From Microbacterium sufflavum (lineage in GTDB: Bacteria; Actinomycetota; Actinomycetes; Actinomycetales; Microbacteriaceae), in NCBI RefSeq assembly GCF_023101165.1, contig NZ_CP078076.1, forward strand, positions 2,108,001 to 2,172,000: 64,000 nt of DNA. The letters run 5' to 3'. This document shows, piece after piece, positions 49,352 to 57,293 of this stretch. Positions within the stretch are counted from its first letter, which is position 1. Every line of letters starts with the position of its first letter. The position numbers and the translations under genes were made by a program. The notes beneath the pieces were generated by a model. That model worked only from the letters and a program-made list of their open reading frames with translations. It did no database searches and was not told where the DNA came from.

Positions 49352-50538
49352 CGCTGCACGACGACGCTGCACGCCTGCAGCCGGAGCTGGTGGAGCTGCG
49401 CCGTCGTCTGCACCGCATCCCCGAGCCCGGGTTCGACCTGCCGCTGACGCAGCGCGCCGTGCTCGACGCGATCGACGGCCTGGGCCTGGAGATCACGACC
49501 GGATCGGACCTCAGCTCGGTCACAGCCGTGCTGCGCGGCGCGACCGACGGCCCGTCCGTGCTCCTGCGCGGAGACATGGACGCGCTCGCCATCGTCGAGG
49601 AGACCGGGCTCGAGTACGCGTCGGCGAACGGGGCGATGCACGCGTGCGGGCACGACCTGCACGTGGCCGGACTCGTGGGGGCCGCACGCCTGCTCGCCGG
49701 GCGGCGCGACCGCATCGCCGGCTCCGTCGTCTTCATGTTCCAGCCCGGCGAGGAAGCGGGCGGCGGGGCTCCGCTCATGATCCGCGACGGCGTGCTCGAC
49801 GCCGCGGGCACGCGGGTCGAGGCCGCCTACGGCATCCACGTGGGTCCGGGCGCGCGCGGCACGTTCCAGCTGAAGTCCGGCACGATCATGGCGGGCGCCA
49901 ACGTGCTGCGGGTGCGCGTGCACGGGAGGGGAGGGCACGGGTCGAGGCCGCAGCAGGCCGTGGATCCCGTGCCCGTGGTGGCCGAGCTGATCCTCGCCCT
50001 GCAGTCCTGGGTCACGCGCCGCATCGACGTGTTCGATCCCGTGGTGCTGTCGGTCACGACGCTGTTCGCGGGGGAGATCACGAATGTGATCCCCGAGGAC
50101 GCGGGCTTCGCGGCGACCCTGCGCACGCTGTCCGAGGCGTCGATCGCGCAGGCGCAGGCCGAGCTGCCGCCGCTGATCGAGCGCATCGCCGCGGCGCACG
50201 GCTGCACGGCCGACGTCGAGGTGATCGTCGGCTATCCGGTCACGGTCAACACGGTCGAGGAGACGGCGGCGGCGGCAGCGGTGCTCCGCGCCGAGTTCGG
50301 CGAGGACCGCGTGGAGGAGATCGATGCGCCCTGGATGGCGTCGGAGGACTTCTCGTTCGTGCTCAGGGAGGTGCCAGGCACGTTCCTGTTCCTGTGCGCG
50401 ACCCCGCCGGATGTGGACCAGGACGACATCCCGATGAACCACTCGCCGCATGCGCGGTTCGACGACGCGGTGCTGGGCGATCAGGCCGCGGCTCTCGCGG
50501 CGCTCGCCTGGCGCCACGTCGGAGTCGGCGACGCGTAG
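49348..50538 (+). CDS. M20-family amidohydrolase (hippurate hydrolase-like)
   Basis: A 396-residue M20D-type deacylase, which cleaves N-acyl amino acids or similar amides. Metal and catalytic residues are in LLRGDMDAL (73-80), HACGHD (Cys100, His102), FQPGEEAG (Glu135/136) and YGIHVGPG. The dimerisation lid is HGRGGHGSRP. It overlaps the amidohydrolase by 4 nt and ends the Rieske operon. A paralogue closes the Dpp operon at 60042-61247 (shared GLSS, HACGHDLHVAGLVGAA, MFQPGEE, SEDFSFVL). Together they suggest N-acylated or N-aminoacylated compounds as pathway substrates. Confidence 0.93.
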   Translation: MTLHDDAARLQPELVELRRRLHRIPEPGFDLPLTQRAVLDAIDGLGLEITTGSDLSSVTAVLRGATDGPSVLLRGDMDALAIVEETGLEYASANGAMHACGHDLHVAGLVGAARLLAGRRDRIAGSVVFMFQPGEEAGGGAPLMIRDGVLDAAGTRVEAAYGIHVGPGARGTFQLKSGTIMAGANVLRVRVHGRGGHGSRPQQAVDPVPVVAELILALQSWVTRRIDVFDPVVLSVTTLFAGEITNVIPEDAGFAATLRTLSEASIAQAQAELPPLIERIAAAHGCTADVEVIVGYPVTVNTVEETAAAAAVLRAEFGEDRVEEIDAPWMASEDFSFVLREVPGTFLFLCATPPDVDQDDIPMNHSPHARFDDAVLGDQAAALAALAWRHVGVGDA

Positions 50539-50545
50539 GCGCCCG

Positions 50546-50592
50546 TCGTCTCGTCGCCGGGATGCTGCCTGAGTGAGCGGAGCGAGACGAGG
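50546..50592. terminator. Dispersed extragenic repeat and long-loop hairpin, copy 2
   Basis: TCGTCTCG (50546-50553) pairs with CGAGACGA (50583-50590) across a 29-nt loop. The 3' part, CTGAGTGAGCGGAGCGAGACG (50569-50589; related to 31141-31170), is the dispersed repeat. It lies between the convergent M20 and GntR genes and may terminate both. Confidence 0.5.
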
Positions 50593-50602
50593 GGCGCGCG
50601 TG

Positions 50603-51331
50603 TCAGCGACCGAGCGTGCGGTGGTCCAGCACGGCCTTGCGGCCGACCTTCACATCGCCGGAGCGGATCGCGTCGATCAGGGCCTCGTGGATGCGCAGGC
50701 GCTCGTCGGTGTCCTGCCGGAAGCCCGGCACGGCCAGGGCGTCGTCGGTCGCGGCTCCCGCGGTCTCACCCTCGATGTAGTCGACGAGGTTGAGGTAGAA
50801 CGTACGCAGCACGGCGTTGGGGGAGATCTCGGCGATCCGCCGGTGCAGCCGCCAGTTGCCGTGCAGGCCCTCGATGGGGTCGTGCCAGTGCTCGGTCAGC
50901 TCCGCCATCACGGCTTCGAGATCGGCGATGTCGGCGTCCGTGCGGTGCTGCACCGCGTCCTGCATGACGGCCTCGTCGAGCGCGTCCAGCACCTTGATCA
51001 CGTCGTTCACCGGAGCGCCGGTCTGCCGCAGCCGCAGCACGCTGTGCGCGAGGCGGATCAGCGGGGACTGGTCGGCGACGAAGATGCCGCCACCGGGACC
51101 CGGGCGCAGATCGACCGAGCCGCGCGCCCGCAGCACCCGCAGCGCCTCGCCGAGCGTGGCCGGCGCCACACCGAACTGCTCGCACAGCTCCTGGCGGGTG
51201 CCGATGCGATGACCCGGCTCGAGACCCTCCGTCTTGATCATCGCCTCGACCTCGGTGACCACGCGGTCGGCGACGGACTGCGCGGGCGCGACGCGCTGGA
51301 ACGTGCGCGCTTCTTCCTGGGTGCTGGCCAC
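50603..51331 (-). CDS. GntR-family regulator, FCD (FadR) type
   Basis: A 242-residue regulator. The N-terminal winged helix (VADRVVTEVEAMIKTEGLEPGHRIGTRQELCEQFGVAPATLGEALRVLRARG shown in part as FGVAPATLGEALRVL) is followed by an FCD-type ligand domain, often binding small carboxylates through a metal (HRRIAEISPNAVLRTFYLNLVDY). It sits between the Rieske operon and the ThDP/ALDH/Dpp genes, and three copies of an ATTGAAT element lie upstream of those units (45377, 51436, 54644). It is the most likely regulator of this catabolic block. The copy at 51436 also lies in its own promoter region. Confidence 0.93.
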   Translation of the reverse strand: MASTQEEARTFQRVAPAQSVADRVVTEVEAMIKTEGLEPGHRIGTRQELCEQFGVAPATLGEALRVLRARGSVDLRPGPGGGIFVADQSPLIRLAHSVLRLRQTGAPVNDVIKVLDALDEAVMQDAVQHRTDADIADLEAVMAELTEHWHDPIEGLHGNWRLHRRIAEISPNAVLRTFYLNLVDYIEGETAGAATDDALAVPGFRQDTDERLRIHEALIDAIRSGDVKVGRKAVLDHRTLGR

Positions 51332-51435
51332 GGGGATCCTTCGGTCGGAGCGGGGCTGTGGAGCGGATCTCTCACATCCTAAGGAGCGCCTGCCGCGCCG
51401 GGGCGGTGGCGGCGGGCGATTCTCCTATTTGCAGT

Positions 51436-51462
51436 AATTGAATGTATCTAATACAGTCAATC
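51436..51462. promoter_or_regulatory. Candidate GntR operator, copy 2 (GntR/ThDP divergent promoter)
   Basis: A 27-bp element beginning AATTGAATGTATC and ending GTCAATC, with a perfect inner palindrome TGTATCTAATACA (51443-51455). It lies 29 nt upstream of the ThDP enzyme ATG and 105 nt upstream of the GntR start. The other 51332-51490 sequence holds no gene. Confidence 0.65.
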
Positions 51463-51490
51463 ACGCAATGCTGCTCACGAGAGGAAACAG

Positions 51491-53158
51491 ATGACCGACC
51501 CCACCGGTGGCGATCTGCTCGCAGACTCCCTCATCAACCAGGGAGTCTCACGGATCTTCGGCATCCCGGGCGTCCAGCTCGATGCCGCCGCAGACGCCCT
51601 CCACGCCCGCACCGACCAGGTCGACTTCATCTGCGCGCGCAACGAGCAGGCCACGACCTACATGGCGGACGGCTACGCGCGGAGCACCGGCGACGTCGGT
51701 GTCGCGATGGTCGTGCCGGGCCCCGGCGTGCTCAACGCCCTCTCCGGCGTCGCGACCGGCTACTCGGCCAACTCGCCGATGCTCCTGATCGCGGGGCAGA
51801 TCGACTCGCAGGCCATCGGCCGCGGACTCGGCGCCCTGCACGAGATCCCCGATCAGACGGGCATCCTGCAGCGCCTCACGAAATGGACGGGCACCGCCCG
51901 CTCCGCCGATGAGATCCCCGGGCTCGTGCGCGAGGCGTTCACGCAGCTGCGCAGCGGCCGCCCTCGCCCCGTCGCGCTCGAGGTGCCGCCGGACGTGCTG
52001 GCCGCCACCTCACGTGCCGTCGCGGCCGAGCGCGTCGCCGACGCACCCCTCGTGCCGGAGGAGCAGCAGATCCGCGATGCCGCCGCCCGCCTGCTCGCGG
52101 CCAAGCGCCCGATGATCGTGGTGGGCGGGGGAGTGCTCGCCGCGAACGCATCGGTCGCCCTCCAGGCACTCGCCGAGGCACTGGAGGCCCCCGTGCTCAT
52201 GACCGAGAACGGCCGCGGTGCGCTCGACGCCCGCCACCGTCTGGCCTTCGACGCGCTCGCCCTCCGCGCGTTCCGGGAGGACGCCGACCTGGTGCTCGCC
52301 GTCGGCACGCGCTTCGTCTCGACGTTCGGCACCCAGGTCGACACGAACGGCGCCCCCGTGATCCTCGTGAACGCGGAGGCCGCCGACCTCGAGGGCCCGC
52401 GTGCCGCCGCGCAGACGCTGCACGCCGATGCCCGCCTCGCCCTCGCCGCCCTGGCCGCCGAGGTCGGCACCGCGGCGCGCGACTCGCGGGAGAGCGAGTT
52501 CGCCCGCGTGCGCACCTGGCTCGCCGCGCAGTTCGCCGACATCGCCCCGCAGCGCGAGTACCTGTCCGCGATCCGCGGCGCGCTCCCCGAGGGCGGCGTC
52601 TTCGTGAGCGAGTTCACGCAGGTGGGCTACGCCGCCAGCGCCTGCTATCCGGCGTACCAGCCGCGCACCTACATCGGCCCCGGTTACCAGGGCACGCTCG
52701 GCTACGGCTTCGCCACGGCCCTCGGCGTCAAGGCGGCCGACCCCGACCGCGCCGTCGTGTCGGTGAACGGCGACGGCGGCTTCTCCTGGACGCTGCAGGA
52801 GCTGTCCACGGCCAAGCGCTACGGTCTCGGCCTCGTGACGATCGTGTTCCACGACGGGTTCTACGGCAACGTGCGCCGCATCCAGAAGAACCGGTACGGG
52901 GCACGCTACTTCGCCAGCGACCTCACCAATCCGGACTACGGCACGCTCGCGGAGGCGTTCGGCATCCGCTCCGCACGGGCCACCACCCCGCAGGAGCTCT
53001 CGGGGGTGCTGGCCGACGCCGTGCCCGCGAACGAGCCGATCCTCATCAACGTGCCGGTCGGCGAGTTCCCGTCGCCGTGGCACCTGATCCACGAGGGTGT
53101 GCCGCGCCCGGCGCCGCTCGCCCCCGATGCGCATCTCGTGCGGCAGGCGGGGGTCTGA
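51491..53158 (+). CDS. ThDP-dependent enzyme, acetolactate synthase/2-oxoacid decarboxylase-like
   Basis: A 555-residue three-domain ThDP enzyme. The activating Glu52 is in CARNEQATTYMADGYAR, FGIPG opens the PYR domain, a FAD/nucleotide-like middle domain has DLVLAVGTRF, and the ThDP motif begins GDGGFSWTLQEL (427-438). The usual NN end of that motif reads VFHDGFYGN (452-460), so one Asn is displaced. It could be a benzoylformate/phenylpyruvate-type decarboxylase or an oxoacid lyase; the aldehyde dehydrogenase that follows by 1 nt supports aldehyde formation. AGAGGAAACAG precedes the ATG. Acetolactate synthesis is less likely as no small subunit is present. Confidence 0.88.
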   Translation: MTDPTGGDLLADSLINQGVSRIFGIPGVQLDAAADALHARTDQVDFICARNEQATTYMADGYARSTGDVGVAMVVPGPGVLNALSGVATGYSANSPMLLIAGQIDSQAIGRGLGALHEIPDQTGILQRLTKWTGTARSADEIPGLVREAFTQLRSGRPRPVALEVPPDVLAATSRAVAAERVADAPLVPEEQQIRDAAARLLAAKRPMIVVGGGVLAANASVALQALAEALEAPVLMTENGRGALDARHRLAFDALALRAFREDADLVLAVGTRFVSTFGTQVDTNGAPVILVNAEAADLEGPRAAAQTLHADARLALAALAAEVGTAARDSRESEFARVRTWLAAQFADIAPQREYLSAIRGALPEGGVFVSEFTQVGYAASACYPAYQPRTYIGPGYQGTLGYGFATALGVKAADPDRAVVSVNGDGGFSWTLQELSTAKRYGLGLVTIVFHDGFYGNVRRIQKNRYGARYFASDLTNPDYGTLAEAFGIRSARATTPQELSGVLADAVPANEPILINVPVGEFPSPWHLIHEGVPRPAPLAPDAHLVRQAGV

Positions 53159-53159
53159 C

Positions 53160-54599
53160 ATGGTCATCGGGCACGACATCGCCGGCATCAGGGAGGATGC
53201 CGCAGGGCAGGCCTCGATCGATGTCGTCAGCCCGGCCGACGGCACCGTGATCGGTGCCGTCGTGGCTGGCGGCCCCGCCGATGTGGATCGTGCGGCGGCT
53301 GCGGCCGCGGGCGCGTTCGGCACCTGGTCGACGACGCCGATGTCGCAGCGGATCGCTCATGTCGAGGCGCTCGCCGAGGGGTTGGCGCGCCACCGTGAGC
53401 TGCTCGCTGCGACGTTGAGCGCGGAGATGGGGTCGCCGATCGCGTTCGCGCGCTCCGCCCAGGTGGGGGTCGCGATCGCCGACCTCGCCCGGCTGGTCGA
53501 GGCCGCCCGCGCGCACGTCGAGCGCGAGGCGGTCTCGAACTCCCTCGTGGTCGCGGAGCCGGTCGGTGTGGTCGCCGCGATCACGCCCTGGAACTTCCCC
53601 CTGCACCAGATCATGCTCAAGGTGGGCGCCGCGATCCTCGCCGGCTGCACCGTGGTGCTCAAGCCCAGCGAGGTCGCGCCGCTGAACGCCGCGATCGTGG
53701 GCGACATCCTCCGCGAGACCGGGCTGCCGGCCGGCGTCGTGAACATCGTGCACGGCGACGGCGCCGGTGTCGGCTCGCCGCTGGTGGCGCACCCCGGCGT
53801 CGACATGGTCACCTTCACGGGTTCGCGCCAGGTGGGGGAGCAGGTGGCGCGCGCCGCCGCCGCGACCATCAAGAAGGTCGCGCTGGAGCTCGGGGGCAAG
53901 TCGGCGGCGATCGTGCTCGACGACGCGCCGCTGGACGAGTCCGTGCGGGGGGTCCTCGCCTCGTGCTTCGCGAACGCCGGACAGACCTGCGCGGCGCAGA
54001 CGCGCGTGCTGGTGCCGGAGGGCATGCGGGAGGCGTGGGAGCGCGCGGCCGTCGAGGCCGCGGCGGGCTGGGCGCCCGGCGACCCGCGCGCGGAGGGGAC
54101 GGCCACCGGGCCGGTCGCCTCGGCGCTGCAGCGCGAGCGGGTGCGGTCGCACATCGAGACGGCGATCGCCGAGGGTGCGCGCGTGCTGACCGGCGGCCTC
54201 GATATCGTCGAACCGACGGCCGGCGGCGCCTACGTGCAGCCCACGATCTTCACCGATGTGACACCCGACATGAGGATCTTCCACGAGGAGGTCTTCGGTC
54301 CGGTGCTCACGATCACTCCGTACGCCACGGTCGATGAGGCTGTCGACCTGGCGAACGACAGCGTGTACGGCCTGTCGGGCGGCGTGTGGTCGAGCGACCC
54401 TCGACGCGCCCTCGAGGTCGCGCTGTGCATGCGCACCGGCACCGTCGGCATCAACGGCGCCGGGCTCGACGTGGGGGCTCCCTTCGGGGGGTACAAGCAG
54501 TCGGGCGTCGGCCGGGAGTGCGGCGTGCACGGGTTCGAGGAGTTCCTCGAGCTGAAGTCGGTGATGGGCGCCGCCGCCCTTCTCGACGACCACTCGTGA
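53160..54599 (+). CDS. Aldehyde dehydrogenase
   Basis: A 479-residue NAD(P)-dependent ALDH. Catalytic Cys277 is in FANAGQTCAAQTR, Glu243 in LELGGKSA, Asn145 in TPWNFPL, and the NAD motif is FTGSRQVG; C-terminal EEVFGPVLTI and PFGGYKQSGVGRE are standard. It would oxidise an aldehyde to the acid, most likely the product of the upstream ThDP enzyme, 1 nt away. The Dpp-type binding protein follows 104 nt downstream with its own operator-like element, so the two units are regulated together but may have separate promoters. Confidence 0.95.
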   Translation: MVIGHDIAGIREDAAGQASIDVVSPADGTVIGAVVAGGPADVDRAAAAAAGAFGTWSTTPMSQRIAHVEALAEGLARHRELLAATLSAEMGSPIAFARSAQVGVAIADLARLVEAARAHVEREAVSNSLVVAEPVGVVAAITPWNFPLHQIMLKVGAAILAGCTVVLKPSEVAPLNAAIVGDILRETGLPAGVVNIVHGDGAGVGSPLVAHPGVDMVTFTGSRQVGEQVARAAAATIKKVALELGGKSAAIVLDDAPLDESVRGVLASCFANAGQTCAAQTRVLVPEGMREAWERAAVEAAAGWAPGDPRAEGTATGPVASALQRERVRSHIETAIAEGARVLTGGLDIVEPTAGGAYVQPTIFTDVTPDMRIFHEEVFGPVLTITPYATVDEAVDLANDSVYGLSGGVWSSDPRRALEVALCMRTGTVGINGAGLDVGAPFGGYKQSGVGRECGVHGFEEFLELKSVMGAAALLDDHS

Positions 54600-54643
54600 C
54601 CGGTAACAAACCCGAAACACCGCCGACACGAGGCAATAAAGAG

Positions 54644-54662
54644 CAATTCATAATATTCAATG
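54644..54662. promoter_or_regulatory. Candidate GntR operator, copy 3 (second Dpp operon)
   Basis: CAATTCATAATATTCAATG; the reverse complement starts CATTGAATAT and matches the first 17 bases of the 45377 element at 13 positions. It lies 41 nt upstream of the binding-protein ATG and contains TAATAT, a plausible -10. It is a half-size or degenerate version of the other two copies. Confidence 0.5.
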
Positions 54663-54703
54663 AGTTGGAACCCGCCCGAGGGTTCCGTGAAGAGAGGACA
54701 CCC

Positions 54704-56272
54704 ATGAGACGCAGCATCGTAGCCGCGGTCGTCGGCGTGACGGCACTCGCCCTGACCGGCTGCGCCGGCGGGGGAGACGGGTCAGGAGGCGGAGCGGTCG
54801 AGAAGGCCACCATCGCCATCGCCGCCGACCCGGGTTCGCTCAACCCGATCACGAACGCGACGCAGGCGGGGCAGGAGGTCTCGGCCTACCTGTACGAGAC
54901 CCTCATGTCGTTCGCCCACGGCAAGGACGCCGAGGGCCTGCTCGCCGAGAGCTGGACGGAGTCGACGACCGAGGTGTCGTTCGTGCTGAAGGAGGGGATC
55001 GTCTGCACGGACGGCTCCGAGCTCACCGCCTCCGACGTCAAGGCCTCGTTCGACTACGCCGCAGACCCCGAGACGGCATCGCCCTACTCCGGTGTCTACT
55101 TCCCCGCCGAGGGCCTGACCGTCGAGGCCGACGACGCCTCGCGCACCGTCACGTTCACCAGCGCGCAGCCGCAGAGCTTCCTGCTCAGCAACATCGGCCA
55201 GATGCCGGTCGTGTGCGCGGCCGGCATCGAGGACCCCGCGTCGCTCGACTCCACCCCCGTCGGCACCGGCATCTACACGCTCGAGGACTCCTCGCCCGGG
55301 CAGACCTACACGCTCGCCCTGCGCGACGACTACACGTGGGGTCCCGGCGACGTCACGAGCGACACCGAGGGGCTGCCGAAGACCGTCGAGCTGGAGGTCG
55401 TCGACACCGAGCCCACGCGCGCGAACATGCTCCTGTCTTCCGAGATCAACGTCGCCGAGGTCGGCGGCACAGATCGCGACCGGCTGGAGAGCGGCGATCT
55501 GTTCACGATCGACGTGCCCGCCCGTCCCGGCCTGATGTTCTTCAACCAGTCGGAGGGACGCCCGACCAACGACCTGCTGGTGCGGGAGGGCATCGCCGGC
55601 GGCATCGACCGCGACGAGGTCGCCTCGGTCTCCACCGGTGGTCGCGGCGAGCTGATGACCTCGCTCGTCTCCTCGTTCACCGCGGTGTGCGTCGGGGCGG
55701 ATGCCACCACGTCGCTCATCGGCTTCGACGCCGACGCGGCGGCCGCATCGCTCGACGAGGCCGGCTGGACCGTGGGCGCCGACGGCGTGCGGGAGAAGGA
55801 CGGCGCGAAGCTGGAGCTCACCTTCGTCTACCCGTCCACCGAGGCGCAGTCGGTCGTGGCCGGCATCGAGCTCATCCAGCAGCAGCTGGGCGAGATCGGC
55901 GTCGAGGTCACTCCGGCACCGTCGTCGTCGTACACCGACGTCATCTTCCAGGGCGGCGACTGGGACCTCATCTGGGCCCCGATCTCCACCACGCTGCCCT
56001 CCACCTGGGCCGGCATCCTCTCGGGTCCGTTCCCCCCGGACGGCGGCAACTGGACGTACAACACCAACCAGGAGTTCTTCGACCTGACGGCCGAGGCGCA
56101 GCAGCTGGCGGGCGAGGACAGCTGCGACGCGTGGACCGCCGCGCAGGCCTCGGCGATCGGTAACCTCGAGGTGATGCCGTTCGCGGAGTCCACGAGCACG
56201 CTGTACGGAGCGGGCGTGGAGTTCGAGGTCACCACCAACGGACTGCTGATCCCGACGAGCCTCCGAGGCTAG
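54704..56272 (+). CDS. Dipeptide/oligopeptide-type substrate-binding lipoprotein
   Basis: A 522-residue SBP_bac_5 family lipoprotein. The lipobox is LALTGC (Cys20), then a Gly-rich linker and IAIAADPGSLNPITNATQAGQEVSAYLYETL, the usual N-terminus. AAGAGAGGA precedes the ATG at 54704. It feeds the permease pair and ATPases encoded immediately downstream (8-nt gap, no hairpin, unlike the other two binding-protein genes). It is only distantly similar to the 32361 protein, so a different ligand is likely. Confidence 0.93.
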   Translation: MRRSIVAAVVGVTALALTGCAGGGDGSGGGAVEKATIAIAADPGSLNPITNATQAGQEVSAYLYETLMSFAHGKDAEGLLAESWTESTTEVSFVLKEGIVCTDGSELTASDVKASFDYAADPETASPYSGVYFPAEGLTVEADDASRTVTFTSAQPQSFLLSNIGQMPVVCAAGIEDPASLDSTPVGTGIYTLEDSSPGQTYTLALRDDYTWGPGDVTSDTEGLPKTVELEVVDTEPTRANMLLSSEINVAEVGGTDRDRLESGDLFTIDVPARPGLMFFNQSEGRPTNDLLVREGIAGGIDRDEVASVSTGGRGELMTSLVSSFTAVCVGADATTSLIGFDADAAAASLDEAGWTVGADGVREKDGAKLELTFVYPSTEAQSVVAGIELIQQQLGEIGVEVTPAPSSSYTDVIFQGGDWDLIWAPISTTLPSTWAGILSGPFPPDGGNWTYNTNQEFFDLTAEAQQLAGEDSCDAWTAAQASAIGNLEVMPFAESTSTLYGAGVEFEVTTNGLLIPTSLRG

Positions 56273-56279
56273 GAGCCGC

Positions 56280-57293
56280 ATGCTGGACCACGCGTCCGCC
56301 AGGACGGATACCGTGGCGGTGTTTCTTCGGAAGCGCCGCCACGGCAACCCCTGGCTGAGATTCCTCCTCCGCCGCGCGCTGCGCATGCTGGTGGCGATGT
56401 TCGTGATCATCGCGGTCGCGTTCTTCGTGCTCAGGGCATCCGGCGGCGACCCCGTGCGCGCCGCACTCGGCGCGACGGCCGACGAGGCCGTGGTCCAGGC
56501 CCGGCGCGATCAGCTGGGTCTCAACGACCCGCTGATCGTGCAGTTCTGGAACTATCTCACCGGCATCCTCCAGGGTGATCTGGGCTCGTCCCTCATCACC
56601 GGACGGTCGGTGTCGGAGCTCGTGCAGAACCGTCTCCCGGCCACCCTGGAGCTCGCCGGCATCTCGTTCGTGATCGTGCTGCTGGTGGCCGTGCCCGTGG
56701 GCCTCGGCATCGCGATCCTCACGCAGGGCAACCGACGCCGCGGCGTCGAGGTGACGTTCACCGGCATCACCGGCGTGATCGCCGCGATCCCGGAGTACCT
56801 CCTGGGCGTGGCACTGGTCGTGATCTTCGCGGTGGGGCTGCACTGGTTCCCCGTGGCCGGACGCTCGGGCCCCGCGTCGTACGTGCTGCCGGTGCTGGCC
56901 ATGACGGTCGCCTCGTGGGCGTCGCTGTCGCGCATCGCCCGCGTCGAGGCGCTGAACACGCTGTCCGACGACTACGTGCGCACAGCCCGCTCCAAGCGCA
57001 TCCCCGCGTCGTGGGTGTACTTCCGCCACGCGCTGCCCAACATGCTCACCGCCACGCTGACGATCGGCGGCACGCTGCTGTCGACCATGGTCGCCTCCAG
57101 CGTGCTCGTGGAGAAGGTGTTCAACTGGCCGGGTCTGGGCTCGGCGTTCGTCGACGCCATCGCCACGAAGGACTACGGCATCGTGCAGGGTCTCGCGCTC
57201 GTGTACGCGGCCATCATCCTCGTCATCACCCTCGCGGTCGACATCGTGCTGTCGCTCCTCGACCGGCGCACCACCCTCCTGGAGACGACCTGA
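56280..57293 (+). CDS. DppB-type ABC transporter permease
   Basis: A 337-residue permease with six predicted helices. LRRALRMLVAMFVIIAVAFFVLRASGGDP at the N-terminus (shown in part as LVAMFVIIAVAFFVLR), YVRTARSKRIPASWVYFRHALPN as the EAA-like coupling loop, and EKVFNWPGLGSAFVDAI near the end are family features. An extra hydrophilic N-terminus of about 25 residues precedes the first helix. AGGAG lies 5 nt before the ATG. The stop overlaps the next start by 1 nt (TGATG). Confidence 0.92.
   Translation: MLDHASARTDTVAVFLRKRRHGNPWLRFLLRRALRMLVAMFVIIAVAFFVLRASGGDPVRAALGATADEAVVQARRDQLGLNDPLIVQFWNYLTGILQGDLGSSLITGRSVSELVQNRLPATLELAGISFVIVLLVAVPVGLGIAILTQGNRRRGVEVTFTGITGVIAAIPEYLLGVALVVIFAVGLHWFPVAGRSGPASYVLPVLAMTVASWASLSRIARVEALNTLSDDYVRTARSKRIPASWVYFRHALPNMLTATLTIGGTLLSTMVASSVLVEKVFNWPGLGSAFVDAIATKDYGIVQGLALVYAAIILVITLAVDIVLSLLDRRTTLLETT

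Noticed and set aside
45398..49372. Long minus-strand open frame opposite the reductase, Rieske, HAD-like and amidohydrolase genes
   Set aside because: Low-complexity Ala/Arg/Val/His composition, no motifs, and it is opposite five well-supported genes.
51491..53158. Branched-chain amino acid biosynthesis (ilvB)
   Set aside because: No small subunit or ilvC is adjacent; the gene is coupled to an aldehyde dehydrogenase under a catabolic-type regulator.
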